A stretch of 64,000 nucleotides of DNA, from contig NZ_JBHSCW010000004.1 in assembly GCF_042651425.1 (NCBI RefSeq), positions 186,001 to 250,000 of the forward strand. The letters are read 5' to 3'. Positions 1-8,315 of the stretch are shown piece by piece; the first letter of the stretch is position 1, and each line of letters opens with the position of its first letter. The position numbers and the translations under genes were made by a program. This DNA comes from Fodinicurvata halophila. GTDB taxonomy: Bacteria; Pseudomonadota; Alphaproteobacteria; Kiloniellales; DSM-21159. The notes below the pieces were generated by a model. The model was not told the DNA's origin, did not search any database, and saw only the letters and a program-made list of their open reading frames with translations.

Positions 1-120
1 CACGACGGTCTCGCCGTAGGTTGCGAGCACGGCGCCGTCGGCCTGACGTGCCATGCGACCTGTTTCCAGAACGAGCTTGCGCCCGCCCCAGTCCAGTTCC
101 TTGCGGGTAATGTTAAACAT
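1..120 (-). CDS. pnp: Polyribonucleotide nucleotidyltransferase, N-terminal end (partial)
   Basis: Only the first 40 codons lie in the window; the gene continues past position 1. PNPase is the phosphorolytic 3'-5' exoribonuclease of the degradosome. The ATG is at 118-120, and the visible protein begins MFNITRKELDWGGRKL, followed by LETGRMARQADGAVLATYGE, the start of the first RNase PH domain where the basic and acidic residues match the family. It lies downstream of rpsO on the same strand, the usual rpsO-pnp order. The assignment is firm although the fragment is short. Confidence 0.93.
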   Translation of the reverse strand, partial: MFNITRKELDWGGRKLVLETGRMARQADGAVLATYGETVV

Positions 121-164
121 GAATTGTCCTTTGTATCCTGGCCGGCTTTGAAATAGACACCGGA

Positions 165-261
165 CCCGCGAAAACCGCGAAGCCTGCCGATCCGGCAGGG
201 GCGCGGCTTGCGACGGCCCGGTTGCACACGAGGCGGGCGTGCCGGCCGGCCACCCGCCTCG
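165..261 (-). other. Stem-loops in the rpsO-pnp intergenic region
   Basis: The 232-base gap between rpsO and pnp holds no gene but several hairpins. The strongest is a perfect 9-bp inverted repeat, CGAGGCGGG (229-237) with CCCGCCTCG (253-261). A second is CCTGCCG/CGGCAGG (183-199) and a third a short CGCG stem near 167-180. None is followed by a T tract on the minus strand, so they do not look like simple intrinsic terminators. In E. coli the pnp leader carries an RNase III-cleaved stem through which PNPase autoregulates; a similar role here is inference only. Confidence 0.45.
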
Positions 262-352
262 AGATTGAAACTGCATGAGAAAACGGCAGACACATCCCCT
301 CTCCGTCAAGGAAAGGCTGGGATTTGTGAAAGCCGCTCATGATATTCTTGCC

Positions 353-622
353 TTAGCGGCGGATTCCGACGCGCTTGATCAGGGTCTCGTACCGGCTCTT
401 GTCCCGGTTCTTGAGATAGTCAAGCAGGCGGCGGCGTTGTCCCACCATGACCAGCAGGCCGCGGCGAGAGTGATAGTCCTGCCGGTGGGTCTGCATGTGT
501 TCTGTGAGGTTGGAGATGCGCTCGGTCAGGATGGCAATCTGCACTTCCGTGGAACCAGTGTCGCCTTCCTTGGAGCCGAACTCCTTGATGATTTCCTGTT
601 TGCGTTCGGGCGTAATCGACAT
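353..622 (-). CDS. rpsO: 30S ribosomal protein S15
   Basis: An 89-residue protein of exactly the usual S15 length. It contains the family landmarks STEVQIAILTERI near residues 24-36, the HSRRGLL segment and the QRRRLLDYLK segment that contact 16S rRNA helix 22. S15 is a primary binder of the small-subunit platform. It sits 18 bases downstream of truB and upstream of pnp on the same strand, the standard truB-rpsO-pnp order, and S15 is often autoregulated at its own leader. No anomaly is seen. Confidence 0.98.
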   Translation of the reverse strand: MSITPERKQEIIKEFGSKEGDTGSTEVQIAILTERISNLTEHMQTHRQDYHSRRGLLVMVGQRRRLLDYLKNRDKSRYETLIKRVGIRR

Positions 623-640
623 CGTCTGTCCTTTCTGTCG

Positions 641-1567
641 TCAAGGGTTGATCACGCGAACCGGACGCAGCTCTCCAGCTTCGAAACGGGCAATGGCCAC
701 CAATCTGCCCTCAGTCATGGCGCAGACGGTATCGCCGGGTTCGAGATCCTGGAGCCGCTGTAAATGCGAACGGGCCAGGAGGGAAACCGCCTGGCCGCTT
801 CGCATTCTTCTCGCCTCGGTCTCCGTCAAGGCCATCGCCGGGATGTCGTCCAGCGCGGTCTCGGCCGGAAGCAGGGCCTGCTCGCGGGCCGCACCATGCT
901 CCAGCTGCTCGAAGCTGTCCAGTGAAATTGCATGGCTTTCGTCGAAGGCGCCAACGGAAAGGCGCCGAAGTGTGGCAATATGCGCGCAGGTTCCCAGCGA
1001 TTCGCCCAGATCACGGGCCAGCGAGCGCATATAGGTCCCCTTGCCGCAGGCCACCTCGAAGATGGAGGTGTCGCGATCGGGGCTCTCGACCAACTCGATG
1101 GAGGCCACGAAGACAGGCCGGGCACTGAGGGCGACACTCTCGCCGTCGCGCGCCAGGTCATAGGCGCGCTGGCCATCCACCTTGATGGCGGAAAAGGCCG
1201 GGGGCACCTGGTCGATCCAGCCCTGGAACTCGGGCAGGACGGCGCGGATGGCCTCGTCGGAGGGGCGTATGTCGCTGCGCGTGACGGTCTCGCCCTCGGC
1301 ATCGTCGGTATCCGTTCCCTCGCCCCAGCGCAGGGAGAAGCGATAGGTCTTGTCGCCTTCCATGACGTAGGAGACTGTCTTGGTCGCCTCGCCCAGCGCC
1401 AGCGGCAGGACGCCGGTGGCCAGCGGGTCGAGGGTGCCACCGTGGCCCGCCTTGCGGGCATCCAGGTGCCGGCGCACCCGGTTGACCACGTCCGTCGAGG
1501 TGATACCCGAGGGCTTGTCGATCACCACCCAGCCGTTGATGGACTGCCCCTTACGACGTCGTGCCAT
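641..1567 (-). CDS. truB: tRNA pseudouridine(55) synthase TruB
   Basis: A 308-residue TruB that isomerises U55 to pseudouridine in the T-loop of most tRNAs. The catalytic aspartate is Asp47 in the motif GHGGTLDPLATG. Other family signatures are GWVVIDKPSGITS near the N-terminus, the VPPAFSAIKVDGQRAYDLAR segment and CGKGTYMRSLARDLG. Residues after about 240 form the C-terminal PUA-like part. Its start overlaps the end of rbfA by 17 bases, which suggests translational coupling. Confidence 0.97.
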   Translation of the reverse strand: MARRRKGQSINGWVVIDKPSGITSTDVVNRVRRHLDARKAGHGGTLDPLATGVLPLALGEATKTVSYVMEGDKTYRFSLRWGEGTDTDDAEGETVTRSDIRPSDEAIRAVLPEFQGWIDQVPPAFSAIKVDGQRAYDLARDGESVALSARPVFVASIELVESPDRDTSIFEVACGKGTYMRSLARDLGESLGTCAHIATLRRLSVGAFDESHAISLDSFEQLEHGAAREQALLPAETALDDIPAMALTETEARRMRSGQAVSLLARSHLQRLQDLEPGDTVCAMTEGRLVAIARFEAGELRPVRVINP

Positions 1568-1994
1568 TGTCGTCCGCCTCTTCGCTGTCGCTGTCCGGAC
1601 TGTCGCCCGGGGAGGTCAGATCGCGGCGGACTCGCTCGCGACGCAGCAGTTCGTCTACGCGCTGGGCCTCGTCGAAGGAGCTGTCCATCTGGAAGCTGAG
1701 CCGCGGCGTAAAGCGCAGCTCGCTCTGGGCGCCCAGTTCCTTGCGGAAAAAGGCCGAAGCGCGGTTGAGCGCCGTGATCACGGGCTCGGCAGCCTGGCCG
1801 CCCAGTGGCAGGACGAAGGCCGTGGCGTTCTTCAGGTCGGGACTGAGGCGCACCTCGGAGACGGTGATGTTCACGCCGTGAAGCTCCGGATCCCGTGCAT
1901 GGCCTGCGTTCAGGATTCCCGAAAGCTGATGCCGCAACTGCTCGCCGACCCGCAACTGCCGTTGCGTCGGCGCCTTTCCCGAAGAACGTGTCAT
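1551..1994 (-). CDS. rbfA: Ribosome-binding factor A
   Basis: A 147-residue RbfA, a late 30S maturation factor that binds near helix 1/28 of 16S rRNA. The KH-like fold is recognisable from RVGEQLRHQLSGIL, ITVSEVRLSPDLKNATAFV and the C-terminal LRFTPRLSFQMDSSFDEAQRV stretch. The tail after residue 125 is acidic and serine-rich (SPDSDSEEADDNGTTS) and is probably disordered. It lies between infB and truB, the classical order, 40 bases after infB and overlapping truB. Confidence 0.96.
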   Translation of the reverse strand: MTRSSGKAPTQRQLRVGEQLRHQLSGILNAGHARDPELHGVNITVSEVRLSPDLKNATAFVLPLGGQAAEPVITALNRASAFFRKELGAQSELRFTPRLSFQMDSSFDEAQRVDELLRRERVRRDLTSPGDSPDSDSEEADDNGTTS

Positions 1995-2034
1995 AGGCCT
2001 GCCGTCTTGCCGAATAGTCCGCCTGCGCCCGTTC

Positions 2035-4656
2035 CTACAGGCTGCGCGCGATTTCCTTGATCTCGTAACACTCGATCAGGTCGCCGACCTGAATGTCGTT
2101 GTAGTTCTCGAAGGCCATACCGCATTCGTAGCCCTGCTGAACCTCCTTCACCTCGTCCTTGAAGCGCTTGAGAGTTTTCAGGGTGCCATCGTGGATCACG
2201 ACATCGTCGCGCAGCAGGCGCACCTTCGCCCCACGCTTGACCTGGCCTTCGGTGATCATGCAGCCGGCCACCTTGCCGACCCTGCTGATGTTGAAGACAT
2301 CGCGAATTTCCGCATAGCCCAGGAAGGTCTCCCGCTGTTCGGGCGAAAGCATGCCGGAAAGCAGGGCCTTCACGTCGTCGATCACGTTGTAGATGATCGA
2401 GTAGTAGCGGATCTCCACTCCGTCGCGGCGGGCCAGTTCGCGGGCCTGGGCATTGGCGCGCACGTTGAAGGCGATAACGGCCGCGTTCGACGCCCGGGCC
2501 AGGGTGACATCGGACTCGTTGATGCCGCCCACACCCGCATGCAGGATCTGCACCTTGACCTCGTCGGTTGCCAGCTTGTTCAGGGCCGAGGTAATGGCTT
2601 CCAGCGAGCCGTGCACGTCGGACTTGATGACGAGCGGCATGTTCCGGGCCTCGCCTTCCTTGATGCGGTCCATCATCTGTTCCAGAGAACCGCGTCCCGA
2701 GGTGGCGCTGGCCAACTGGGACCTGCGCTTCTTCTCGGCACGGAAATCGGCCACTTCACGCGCCCGGGCATCGTCCTCGACCACGACGAAGTCGTCGCCG
2801 GCTTCCGGCGTGCCGTTCAGGCCCAGGACCTCCACCGGTTCCGAGGGACCGGCCTGCTCGACCTTATCGCCGCGGTCATTGAGCAGGGCCCGCACGCGGC
2901 CCGACTCGCTGCCGGTGACGAAGATGTCGCCGACACGCAGAGTGCCGCGCTGGATCAGCACGGTGGCGACGGAGCCGCGACCCTGCTCCAAGCGGGCTTC
3001 CACGACGACGCCGCTGGCATTGCGGTCCGGATTGGCCTTGAACTCCAGGAGTTCGGCCTGAAGCAGGAGCGATTCCACCAGGTCATCGATACCCTCGCGG
3101 CTGATGGCCGAAACCGGTACGCAGATGATGTCGCCGCCCATGGCTTCGGGCACCAGCTCGTACTGCAGCAGCTCGGTCATCACACGCTGTGGATCGGCCT
3201 CGGGCTTGTCGACCTTGTTGATGGCGACGACGATCGGCACACCGGCGGCCTTGGCGTGGTTGATCGCCTCGACAGTCTGGTCCTTGATGCCGTCGTCGGC
3301 GGCCACCACCAGGATGACCAGGTCGGTGACGTCCGCTCCGCGGGCTCGCATCTCGGTGAAGGCCGCGTGACCCGGCGTGTCGATGAAGGTGATCTTGCTG
3401 CCGCCTTCCACCACGATCTGATAGGCACCGATGTGCTGGGTGATGCCGCCGGCCTCGCCCGCCACGATGTCGGTGGAGCGCAGGGCGTCCAGCAGCGAGG
3501 TCTTGCCGTGGTCCACGTGGCCCATGACGGTGACCACCGGTGGCCGCGGGCGCAGGGCGCTCTCGGTATCCGCGGTGCCCTGAAGGCCCATCTCGATGTC
3601 CTCGTCAGAGACGCGCTGGACGTTGTGGCCGAACTCGCTGACCACCAGCTCCGCCGTGTCGGCGTCAATCGTCTGGTTGATGGTGGCCATTACGCCCAGC
3701 TTCATGAGGGTCTTGACGACCTCGCCGCCGCGTTCGGCCATGCGGTTGGCCAGTTCCTGTACGGTGATGGCCTCGGGAATGACAACGTCACGAATGATTT
3801 TCGATCCCTGTTGCAGATGTTCGCGTGAGCGCTCCTTTTCCTTCTCGCGCTTGCGGCGTACCGCGGCGAGGGAACGCTGACGCTCTTCCTCTTCGTCCTC
3901 GTCGAGCGCACGGGTGATGGTCAGCTTGCCCTGACGACGGCGCTGTTCGCCCTTGCCCCGGGAGGGGGCGGGCTGTTTGGCGGCGCCGCGCTTCTTGTTG
4001 CGTGCCTCGCTGTCTTCGCTCTCGCGCTGTGCCGGCTTGGCGCGTGCCGCCGGCTGCTCGTCCGCGGCCGGCGCCGGTTCGCCCGCGCCTTCGCCCGCTG
4101 CGGCCTGCTCGCCGGACCCGGATTCCGTGGCAGCGCTTTCCGCCGTCTCGGCGCTGGACTCTTCGGCGTCCTGGTCACCGGAGTCCGCGGTGGCCTCGGC
4201 TTCCTGGCTGGCCGCCTCTTCCTGCTCGGCGCGCTGGCGGGCTTCCTCCTCCTCGGCTTTGCGGCGTGCCTCTTCCTCCTCGGCGCGCTTGCGAGCCTCT
4301 TCCTGCTCGCGGGCCCGGCGCTCGGCATCCTCGCGGGCCTTCTCGAGCGCCCGCAGGCGCGTGTCACGTTCCGCACGCGTCAGGTTGTGATCGTTCTCGA
4401 TCTCCGCGGCCTGCTCCTGCAGGGCCGCAGCTTCCTTGCGCTCCTTCTCCGCAGCTTGGGAGGATGCCTCGGAGGCGCTCTCCTCGGGACGATAGACACG
4501 CTTGCGCTTGACCTCGACCTGAACCGTCTTGCTGCGTCCGTGGCTGAAGCTCTGACGCACCTGTCCGGTCTCGACCTTCTTCTTGAGCTCGAGTTTCTTG
4601 GATTTGTTCAGCGTCAGCGGCTTCTTGCCGTCCGTCTTTTCATCCGTAGTCGTCAT
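2035..4656 (-). CDS. infB: Translation initiation factor IF-2
   Basis: IF-2 is the GTPase that places initiator tRNA on the 30S subunit. I chose the ATG at 4656 (873 residues, MTTTDEKTDGKK); it lies 4 bases after the ylxR stop, and the upstream in-frame start at 4704 would overlap ylxR. The first ~300 residues are highly charged, with E/A/R-rich repeats (EEARRKAEEEEARQRAEQEE) predicted to be helical or disordered. The G domain has GHVDHGKTS (G1), DTPGHAAFTEMRARGA (G3) and NKVDKPEADP (G4), followed by the usual EF-Tu-like domain 2, IF-2 domain 3 and C-terminal barrel ending EIARSL. Confidence 0.97.
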   Translation of the reverse strand: MTTTDEKTDGKKPLTLNKSKKLELKKKVETGQVRQSFSHGRSKTVQVEVKRKRVYRPEESASEASSQAAEKERKEAAALQEQAAEIENDHNLTRAERDTRLRALEKAREDAERRAREQEEARKRAEEEEARRKAEEEEARQRAEQEEAASQEAEATADSGDQDAEESSAETAESAATESGSGEQAAAGEGAGEPAPAADEQPAARAKPAQRESEDSEARNKKRGAAKQPAPSRGKGEQRRRQGKLTITRALDEDEEEERQRSLAAVRRKREKEKERSREHLQQGSKIIRDVVIPEAITVQELANRMAERGGEVVKTLMKLGVMATINQTIDADTAELVVSEFGHNVQRVSDEDIEMGLQGTADTESALRPRPPVVTVMGHVDHGKTSLLDALRSTDIVAGEAGGITQHIGAYQIVVEGGSKITFIDTPGHAAFTEMRARGADVTDLVILVVAADDGIKDQTVEAINHAKAAGVPIVVAINKVDKPEADPQRVMTELLQYELVPEAMGGDIICVPVSAISREGIDDLVESLLLQAELLEFKANPDRNASGVVVEARLEQGRGSVATVLIQRGTLRVGDIFVTGSESGRVRALLNDRGDKVEQAGPSEPVEVLGLNGTPEAGDDFVVVEDDARAREVADFRAEKKRRSQLASATSGRGSLEQMMDRIKEGEARNMPLVIKSDVHGSLEAITSALNKLATDEVKVQILHAGVGGINESDVTLARASNAAVIAFNVRANAQARELARRDGVEIRYYSIIYNVIDDVKALLSGMLSPEQRETFLGYAEIRDVFNISRVGKVAGCMITEGQVKRGAKVRLLRDDVVIHDGTLKTLKRFKDEVKEVQQGYECGMAFENYNDIQVGDLIECYEIKEIARSL

Positions 4657-4660
4657 CTTC

Positions 4661-5320
4661 TCAAACGCTCGCTTGTCCTCGTTGCGGCCGGGATTCGTCC
4701 GCATTGTATGCTTTCAGCCGCGCCGCCTCGCGCCGCAGCCGTTCGGCCAGACCGCCAGGGAGAACCACCACGTGTACGCGTGGAGACTGTCCCAGAGCCT
4801 CTCCCAGCTCTTCGGCCGTGAAAAACTCGATAACCTCGAGCCCCGGCGCCTGTCCGACGCCGAGGGTTCTCAGCCGGTTGCGTGGCGCTTCGGAGCCGTC
4901 CGATGCCTGCAACAGCAAAGCGGCCTCACCCTTTTTCAGGAGCCCATGCACCTTGTCATAACCGGCCGCCGTTTCGCCAGCCCTGCGCGCAAGGCCGAGA
5001 AGCCGCAGACAGCTTTCTCGCAACAGCCGCGCGACACGCTCGGCCAGATCCTCCGGTACGGTGACCGGACGGCGGGCCGCGCGTGCGAACAGCTTGCGCG
5101 CCATTGCCTTTTCCACCATCCGGCGGTCCGGCGTCAACCAAAGCCCGCGTCCGGGCAGCCGATTGGCGATATCCGGAACCACCGTTCCGTCGGGCGCCAC
5201 GGCGAAGCGCAGAAGCTGCTCGCGCGGATACACGGTGCCACTGGCCAGGCAACGCCGCTGCGCGCCGGTCAGGGCCTCTCCGTCCGCATCCGTCGGTGCA
5301 ATCGCTTCCGCCGTCGTCAT
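4661..5320 (-). CDS. ylxR: YlxR/DUF448 RNA-binding protein with C-terminal L7Ae-like domain
   Basis: A 219-residue protein beginning MTTAEAIAPTD, in the nusA-infB gap where ylxR is found in most bacteria. The N-terminal half carries the YlxR signature (QRRCLASG, LLRFAVAPDGTVVPDI, LPGRGLWLTP), a small RNA-binding fold that substitutes for the CVACR form seen in Gram-positives. The C-terminal half from about residue 100 (LRLLGLARRAGETAAGYDKV) resembles the L7Ae/YlxQ fold. YlxR and L7Ae are separate in Bacillus, but a single fused gene is usual in alphaproteobacteria. Role in translation or transcription is inferred. Confidence 0.9.
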   Translation of the reverse strand: MTTAEAIAPTDADGEALTGAQRRCLASGTVYPREQLLRFAVAPDGTVVPDIANRLPGRGLWLTPDRRMVEKAMARKLFARAARRPVTVPEDLAERVARLLRESCLRLLGLARRAGETAAGYDKVHGLLKKGEAALLLQASDGSEAPRNRLRTLGVGQAPGLEVIEFFTAEELGEALGQSPRVHVVVLPGGLAERLRREAARLKAYNADESRPQRGQASV

Positions 5321-5330
5321 GCCCTCGGGC

Positions 5331-6866
5331 TTACTCCTCTGTTTCCTTCGCCTGGTCCGCGACCTCGTCCTCGAACCAGTGGGCGCGGGCCGCCATGATG
5401 ATGGCGTTGGCGCTCTCCTCGTCCGGGGCAAGATCGCCCAGAAGTTCGATCAACTCGTCGCCGGCCAGGTCGCCCAGGTCGTCCAGCGTCCGGATTTCCG
5501 CCTCGCCGAGGCGGGCTGCCATGGCCGGCGTCAGGCCCTCGATGTTCACGATCTCGTCGCTGACGCCAGCGGCCTTGCGGGCTTCCTCGTAGCTGCGATC
5601 CTGCTCGTTCAGATGGTTCTGCGCCCGCTGGCGCAGCTCCTCGGCCACTTCCTCGTCAAAGCCCTCGATCTCGGTGAGTTCCTCGACCGGTACATAGGCC
5701 ACCTGGTCCACCGAGGTGAAGCCCTCCGCAACCAGGAGATGGGCAATGACCTCGTCCACGTCCAGCGCATCGATGAAGGCCTGGGAGCGCTGGTGGAACT
5801 CTTCCTGGCGGCGCTGGCTCTCCTCTTCCTCGGTCATGATGTCGATGTCCCAGCCGGTCAGCTGGGTCGCCAGGCGCACGTTCTGGCCGCGGCGCCCGAT
5901 GGCGAGTGACAGCTGGTCGTCCGGCACGACCACCTCGATGCGGCCCTGCTCCTCGTCGAGCACGACCTTGCTGACCTCGGCCGGCGCCAGGGCGTTCACC
6001 ACGAAGGTCGCCGGATCCGGGGACCAGGGGATGATGTCGATCTTCTCGCCCTGCAGCTCGCCGACCACAGCCTGGACGCGACTGCCGCGCATGCCGACGC
6101 AGGCGCCCACGGGGTCGATGGAGGTGTCGTGGCTGATCACGGCGATCTTGGCACGACTGCCGGGATCGCGGGCCACCGACTTGATCTCGATGATGCCGTC
6201 GTAGATCTCGGGCACTTCCTGGGTGAAGAGCTTTGCCATGAACTGCGGGTGCGTGCGCGACAGGAATATCTGCGGGCCGCGCTGTTCCTCGCGCACGTCG
6301 TAGATGTAGGCGCGCACGCGGTCGCCATTGCGCAGGGATTCGCGTGGCAGGGTCTCGTCGCGGCGCAGCATGGCCTCGGCGCGGCCCAGGTCGACCGTGA
6401 CGTTGCCGAACTCGTTGCGCTTGACGATGCCGTGGACGATCTCGCCGACACGGTTCTTGTATTCCTCGTACTGACGGGCGCGCTCGGCATCGCGCACGCG
6501 CTGCACGATCACCTGCTTGGCCGTCTGGGCGGCGATGCGACCCATGTCGATGGGCGGAAGTTCCTCGCTCAGGACATCGCCCACCTGGGCCGCGGAGTCA
6601 CGGCTGCGGGCGGTTTCCGGATCGATCTCCGTGAATTCGTTCTCCACCGGATCGGTCACGGTATGGCAGCGCCGCAGCTTGATCTCGCCGCTCTTGCGGT
6701 CGATCTCGGCGCGGATGTCGTGCTCCTGGCCATACTTGGCGCGGCCGGCCTTCTGAATGGCCTGCTCCATGGCTTGCAGCACCTCATCGGCGTCGATGCC
6801 CTTTTCCCGGGCAACGGCGTCGGCCACCTGAAGCAGTTCCGTACGATGGAGGGTCGTCGATTCCAT
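5331..6866 (-). CDS. nusA: Transcription termination/antitermination factor NusA
   Basis: A 511-residue NusA. The ATG at 6866 is preferred over an in-frame TTG three codons upstream, because AGGGA lies about 9 bases before it. Domains in order are the RNAP-binding N-terminal domain (VADAVAREKGIDADEVLQAM), S1 (residues ~135-200, GIVKRNEFGNVTVDLG), KH1 and KH2 (VGACVGMRGSRVQAVVGEL; VVPDDQLSLAIGRRGQNVRLA) and two C-terminal helix-hairpin-helix repeats. It follows rimP, whose stop lies 5 bases upstream, and precedes ylxR and infB. NusA often autoregulates this operon; see the leader upstream of rimP. Confidence 0.97.
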   Translation of the reverse strand: MESTTLHRTELLQVADAVAREKGIDADEVLQAMEQAIQKAGRAKYGQEHDIRAEIDRKSGEIKLRRCHTVTDPVENEFTEIDPETARSRDSAAQVGDVLSEELPPIDMGRIAAQTAKQVIVQRVRDAERARQYEEYKNRVGEIVHGIVKRNEFGNVTVDLGRAEAMLRRDETLPRESLRNGDRVRAYIYDVREEQRGPQIFLSRTHPQFMAKLFTQEVPEIYDGIIEIKSVARDPGSRAKIAVISHDTSIDPVGACVGMRGSRVQAVVGELQGEKIDIIPWSPDPATFVVNALAPAEVSKVVLDEEQGRIEVVVPDDQLSLAIGRRGQNVRLATQLTGWDIDIMTEEEESQRRQEEFHQRSQAFIDALDVDEVIAHLLVAEGFTSVDQVAYVPVEELTEIEGFDEEVAEELRQRAQNHLNEQDRSYEEARKAAGVSDEIVNIEGLTPAMAARLGEAEIRTLDDLGDLAGDELIELLGDLAPDEESANAIIMAARAHWFEDEVADQAKETEE

Positions 6867-6871
6867 CTGGT

Positions 6872-7435
6872 TCAATCCCTATTCCTGTTCGATCCGTCCT
6901 GCACGGCAGTCAGGAGGTCGTCAGTCAGCACCAGCTTGCCCTTGGCAATCTCGCCAAAGGGCAAGCGCTCGATTTCACCCGTTTCGCTCTCCTGGAGCAG
7001 AACGGTCGTGTCTTCCAGGCCCCGCAGTCGCCCGCGCCAGCGCTTGCGGCCCTTACGGGGCGCATCCAGTTCCAGCTTGGCCTCGAAACCGGCATAGCGC
7101 TCGTAATCCTTGAGGCGCGTGAGCGGCCGGTCGAGGCCGGGCGAGGAAACCTCCAGCTCGTAGCTGTCGGAGAGCGGGTCCTCGACGTCCAGCAGGGCCG
7201 AAACCGTCCGACTGACTTCCGCGCAGTCGTCCACACTCATGCCGCGCTCGGGGCGTTCCACCATGATCTGCAGGATCGGGCACCTCGCGCCGCCGCTCAG
7301 TTGAACACGCACGATCTCGTAGCCCAGGTCTTCCACGGCCGGGGCGATGATGCGCTCGACATCCGCCGCTTTTCCCTCGCTGGTCCGCGCCAACTCGGGA
7401 ACGGCTGTTCCGTTGTCATTCGAGTGCTCTGGCAC
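6872..7435 (-). CDS. rimP: Ribosome maturation factor RimP
   Basis: A 187-residue RimP, needed for 30S maturation. I placed the start at the GTG 7433-7435 (VPEHSNDN). A GGAGGAGA Shine-Dalgarno lies about 11 bases upstream, and the longer frame from 7495 would start inside the terminator hairpin. Signatures are VEDLGYEIVRVQL, the EVSSPGLDRPL motif that marks the family, and a C-terminal SH3-like domain (RGRLRGLEDTTVLLQE). It is the first gene of rimP-nusA-ylxR-infB-rbfA-truB-rpsO-pnp. Confidence 0.93.
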   Translation of the reverse strand: MPEHSNDNGTAVPELARTSEGKAADVERIIAPAVEDLGYEIVRVQLSGGARCPILQIMVERPERGMSVDDCAEVSRTVSALLDVEDPLSDSYELEVSSPGLDRPLTRLKDYERYAGFEAKLELDAPRKGRKRWRGRLRGLEDTTVLLQESETGEIERLPFGEIAKGKLVLTDDLLTAVQDGSNRNRD

Positions 7436-7478
7436 GGTCTGGCTGTCTCCTCCGCACAAGCTTGTCGTGCGGTCTAAT

Positions 7479-7512
7479 AAAAAAAGGCGGGCCACCGGCC
7501 CACCATTTTTTT
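7479..7512 (-). terminator. Bidirectional intrinsic terminator ahead of rimP
   Basis: The stem GGCGGGCC (7486-7493) pairs with GGCCCACC (7497-7504) around a 3-base loop, with one G-U pair on the RNA. Seven A residues lie on one side (7479-7485) and seven T residues on the other (7506-7512), so the hairpin is followed by a U tract when read on either strand. On the minus strand it would end trmB transcription, or act as an attenuator, just 44 bases before the rimP start. Confidence 0.85.
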
Positions 7513-7560
7513 GTGGTACAACCGATCATGAGATCAGGCCATACCCTATGGCATGGCCGG

Positions 7561-7589
7561 AAATTAGGACTCTCGACGGCTTTTTTCAA
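7561..7589 (-). promoter_or_regulatory. Promoter-like sequence upstream of the rimP leader terminator
   Basis: On the minus strand TTGAAA (7584-7589) is separated by exactly 17 bases from TAATTT (7561-7566). The -35 hexamer matches sigma-70 consensus at 5 of 6 positions and the -10 at 3 of 6. Transcripts from here would pass a GGCCAT/ATGGCC stem (7537-7558) and then the terminator at 7479-7512 before reaching rimP. This is a prediction by eye. Confidence 0.45.
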
Positions 7590-7607
7590 GCCTTTTGATG
7601 CGCCCGC

Positions 7608-8303
7608 TCAACGGCGGCGGAATTTCAGGAAGATGGGCTGCCGTCCGTCAGCGATCGCCTTCTCCTCGTAGCGGGTGCCTGGCCAGTCGTGGGGGCGTAT
7701 TTGCCAGTCACGCGGGCGCCGTGCAGTCCACTCGAAAGCCGGATGATCCAGGAGATGACGCAGCATCCAGGCCTGGTAGCCCGGGTCGTCGCTGGCCAGT
7801 CGGAATTCGGATCCAGGCTTCATGGCGGTGGCCAGCTTGTCCAGGGTCGCTCTCTGGATGAAACGCCGCTTGTGATGCCGGGTCTTGGGCCAGGGATCGG
7901 GAAACAGCAGGAAGACGCGGTCCAGGCTGTCGGCCGGCAGGTGGTCGAGCAGCAGACGGGCGTCGTCCTCCAGGATGCGGACGTTGTCGAGGTTCCGGTC
8001 CAGGCAGGCGCGCAGCAGGCTGGCGATGCCATTGCGAAAATATTCGACCCCGATGATGCCTGCCTGGGGGTGTGCTTCGGCCTGCTCGGCCAAATGCTCG
8101 CCGCCGCCGAAGCCAATCTCCAGCCAGACCTGAGCGGGCGGGTGTGAAAAGAGACGGTGCGGATCGAGCGGTGCCCCCGCCCTCTCCGGCAGGGCGATGG
8201 CGCGCGGCGGCAATTCCTCCTCGACCAGGCGGCGCAGGCTGGGCCGAAGGGGACGGCCGACGCGACGCCCGTAGAGCTTGCGCTGGCTTTCTTCGCTCGA
8301 CAT
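7608..8303 (-). CDS. trmB: tRNA (guanine-N(7)-)-methyltransferase
   Basis: A 231-residue TrmB, which makes m7G46 in the tRNA variable loop using SAM. The SAM-binding motif is WLEIGFGGGEHLAEQA (residues ~60-75), and GVEYFRNGIASLLR follows. The family-defining catalytic stretch FPDPWPKTRHHKRR is near residue 135, and the GTRYEEKA motif lies close to the end. It sits 12 bases downstream of metK, the enzyme that supplies its cofactor, and ahead of the terminator before rimP. Confidence 0.96.
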   Translation of the reverse strand: MSSEESQRKLYGRRVGRPLRPSLRRLVEEELPPRAIALPERAGAPLDPHRLFSHPPAQVWLEIGFGGGEHLAEQAEAHPQAGIIGVEYFRNGIASLLRACLDRNLDNVRILEDDARLLLDHLPADSLDRVFLLFPDPWPKTRHHKRRFIQRATLDKLATAMKPGSEFRLASDDPGYQAWMLRHLLDHPAFEWTARRPRDWQIRPHDWPGTRYEEKAIADGRQPIFLKFRRR

Positions 8304-8315
8304 GGGTGTCAGGGG

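Noticed and set aside
2191..3828. 545-codon plus-strand frame opposite infB
   Set aside because: It is the antisense of the conserved IF-2 GTPase domain, with His/Asp-rich composition and no known domain.
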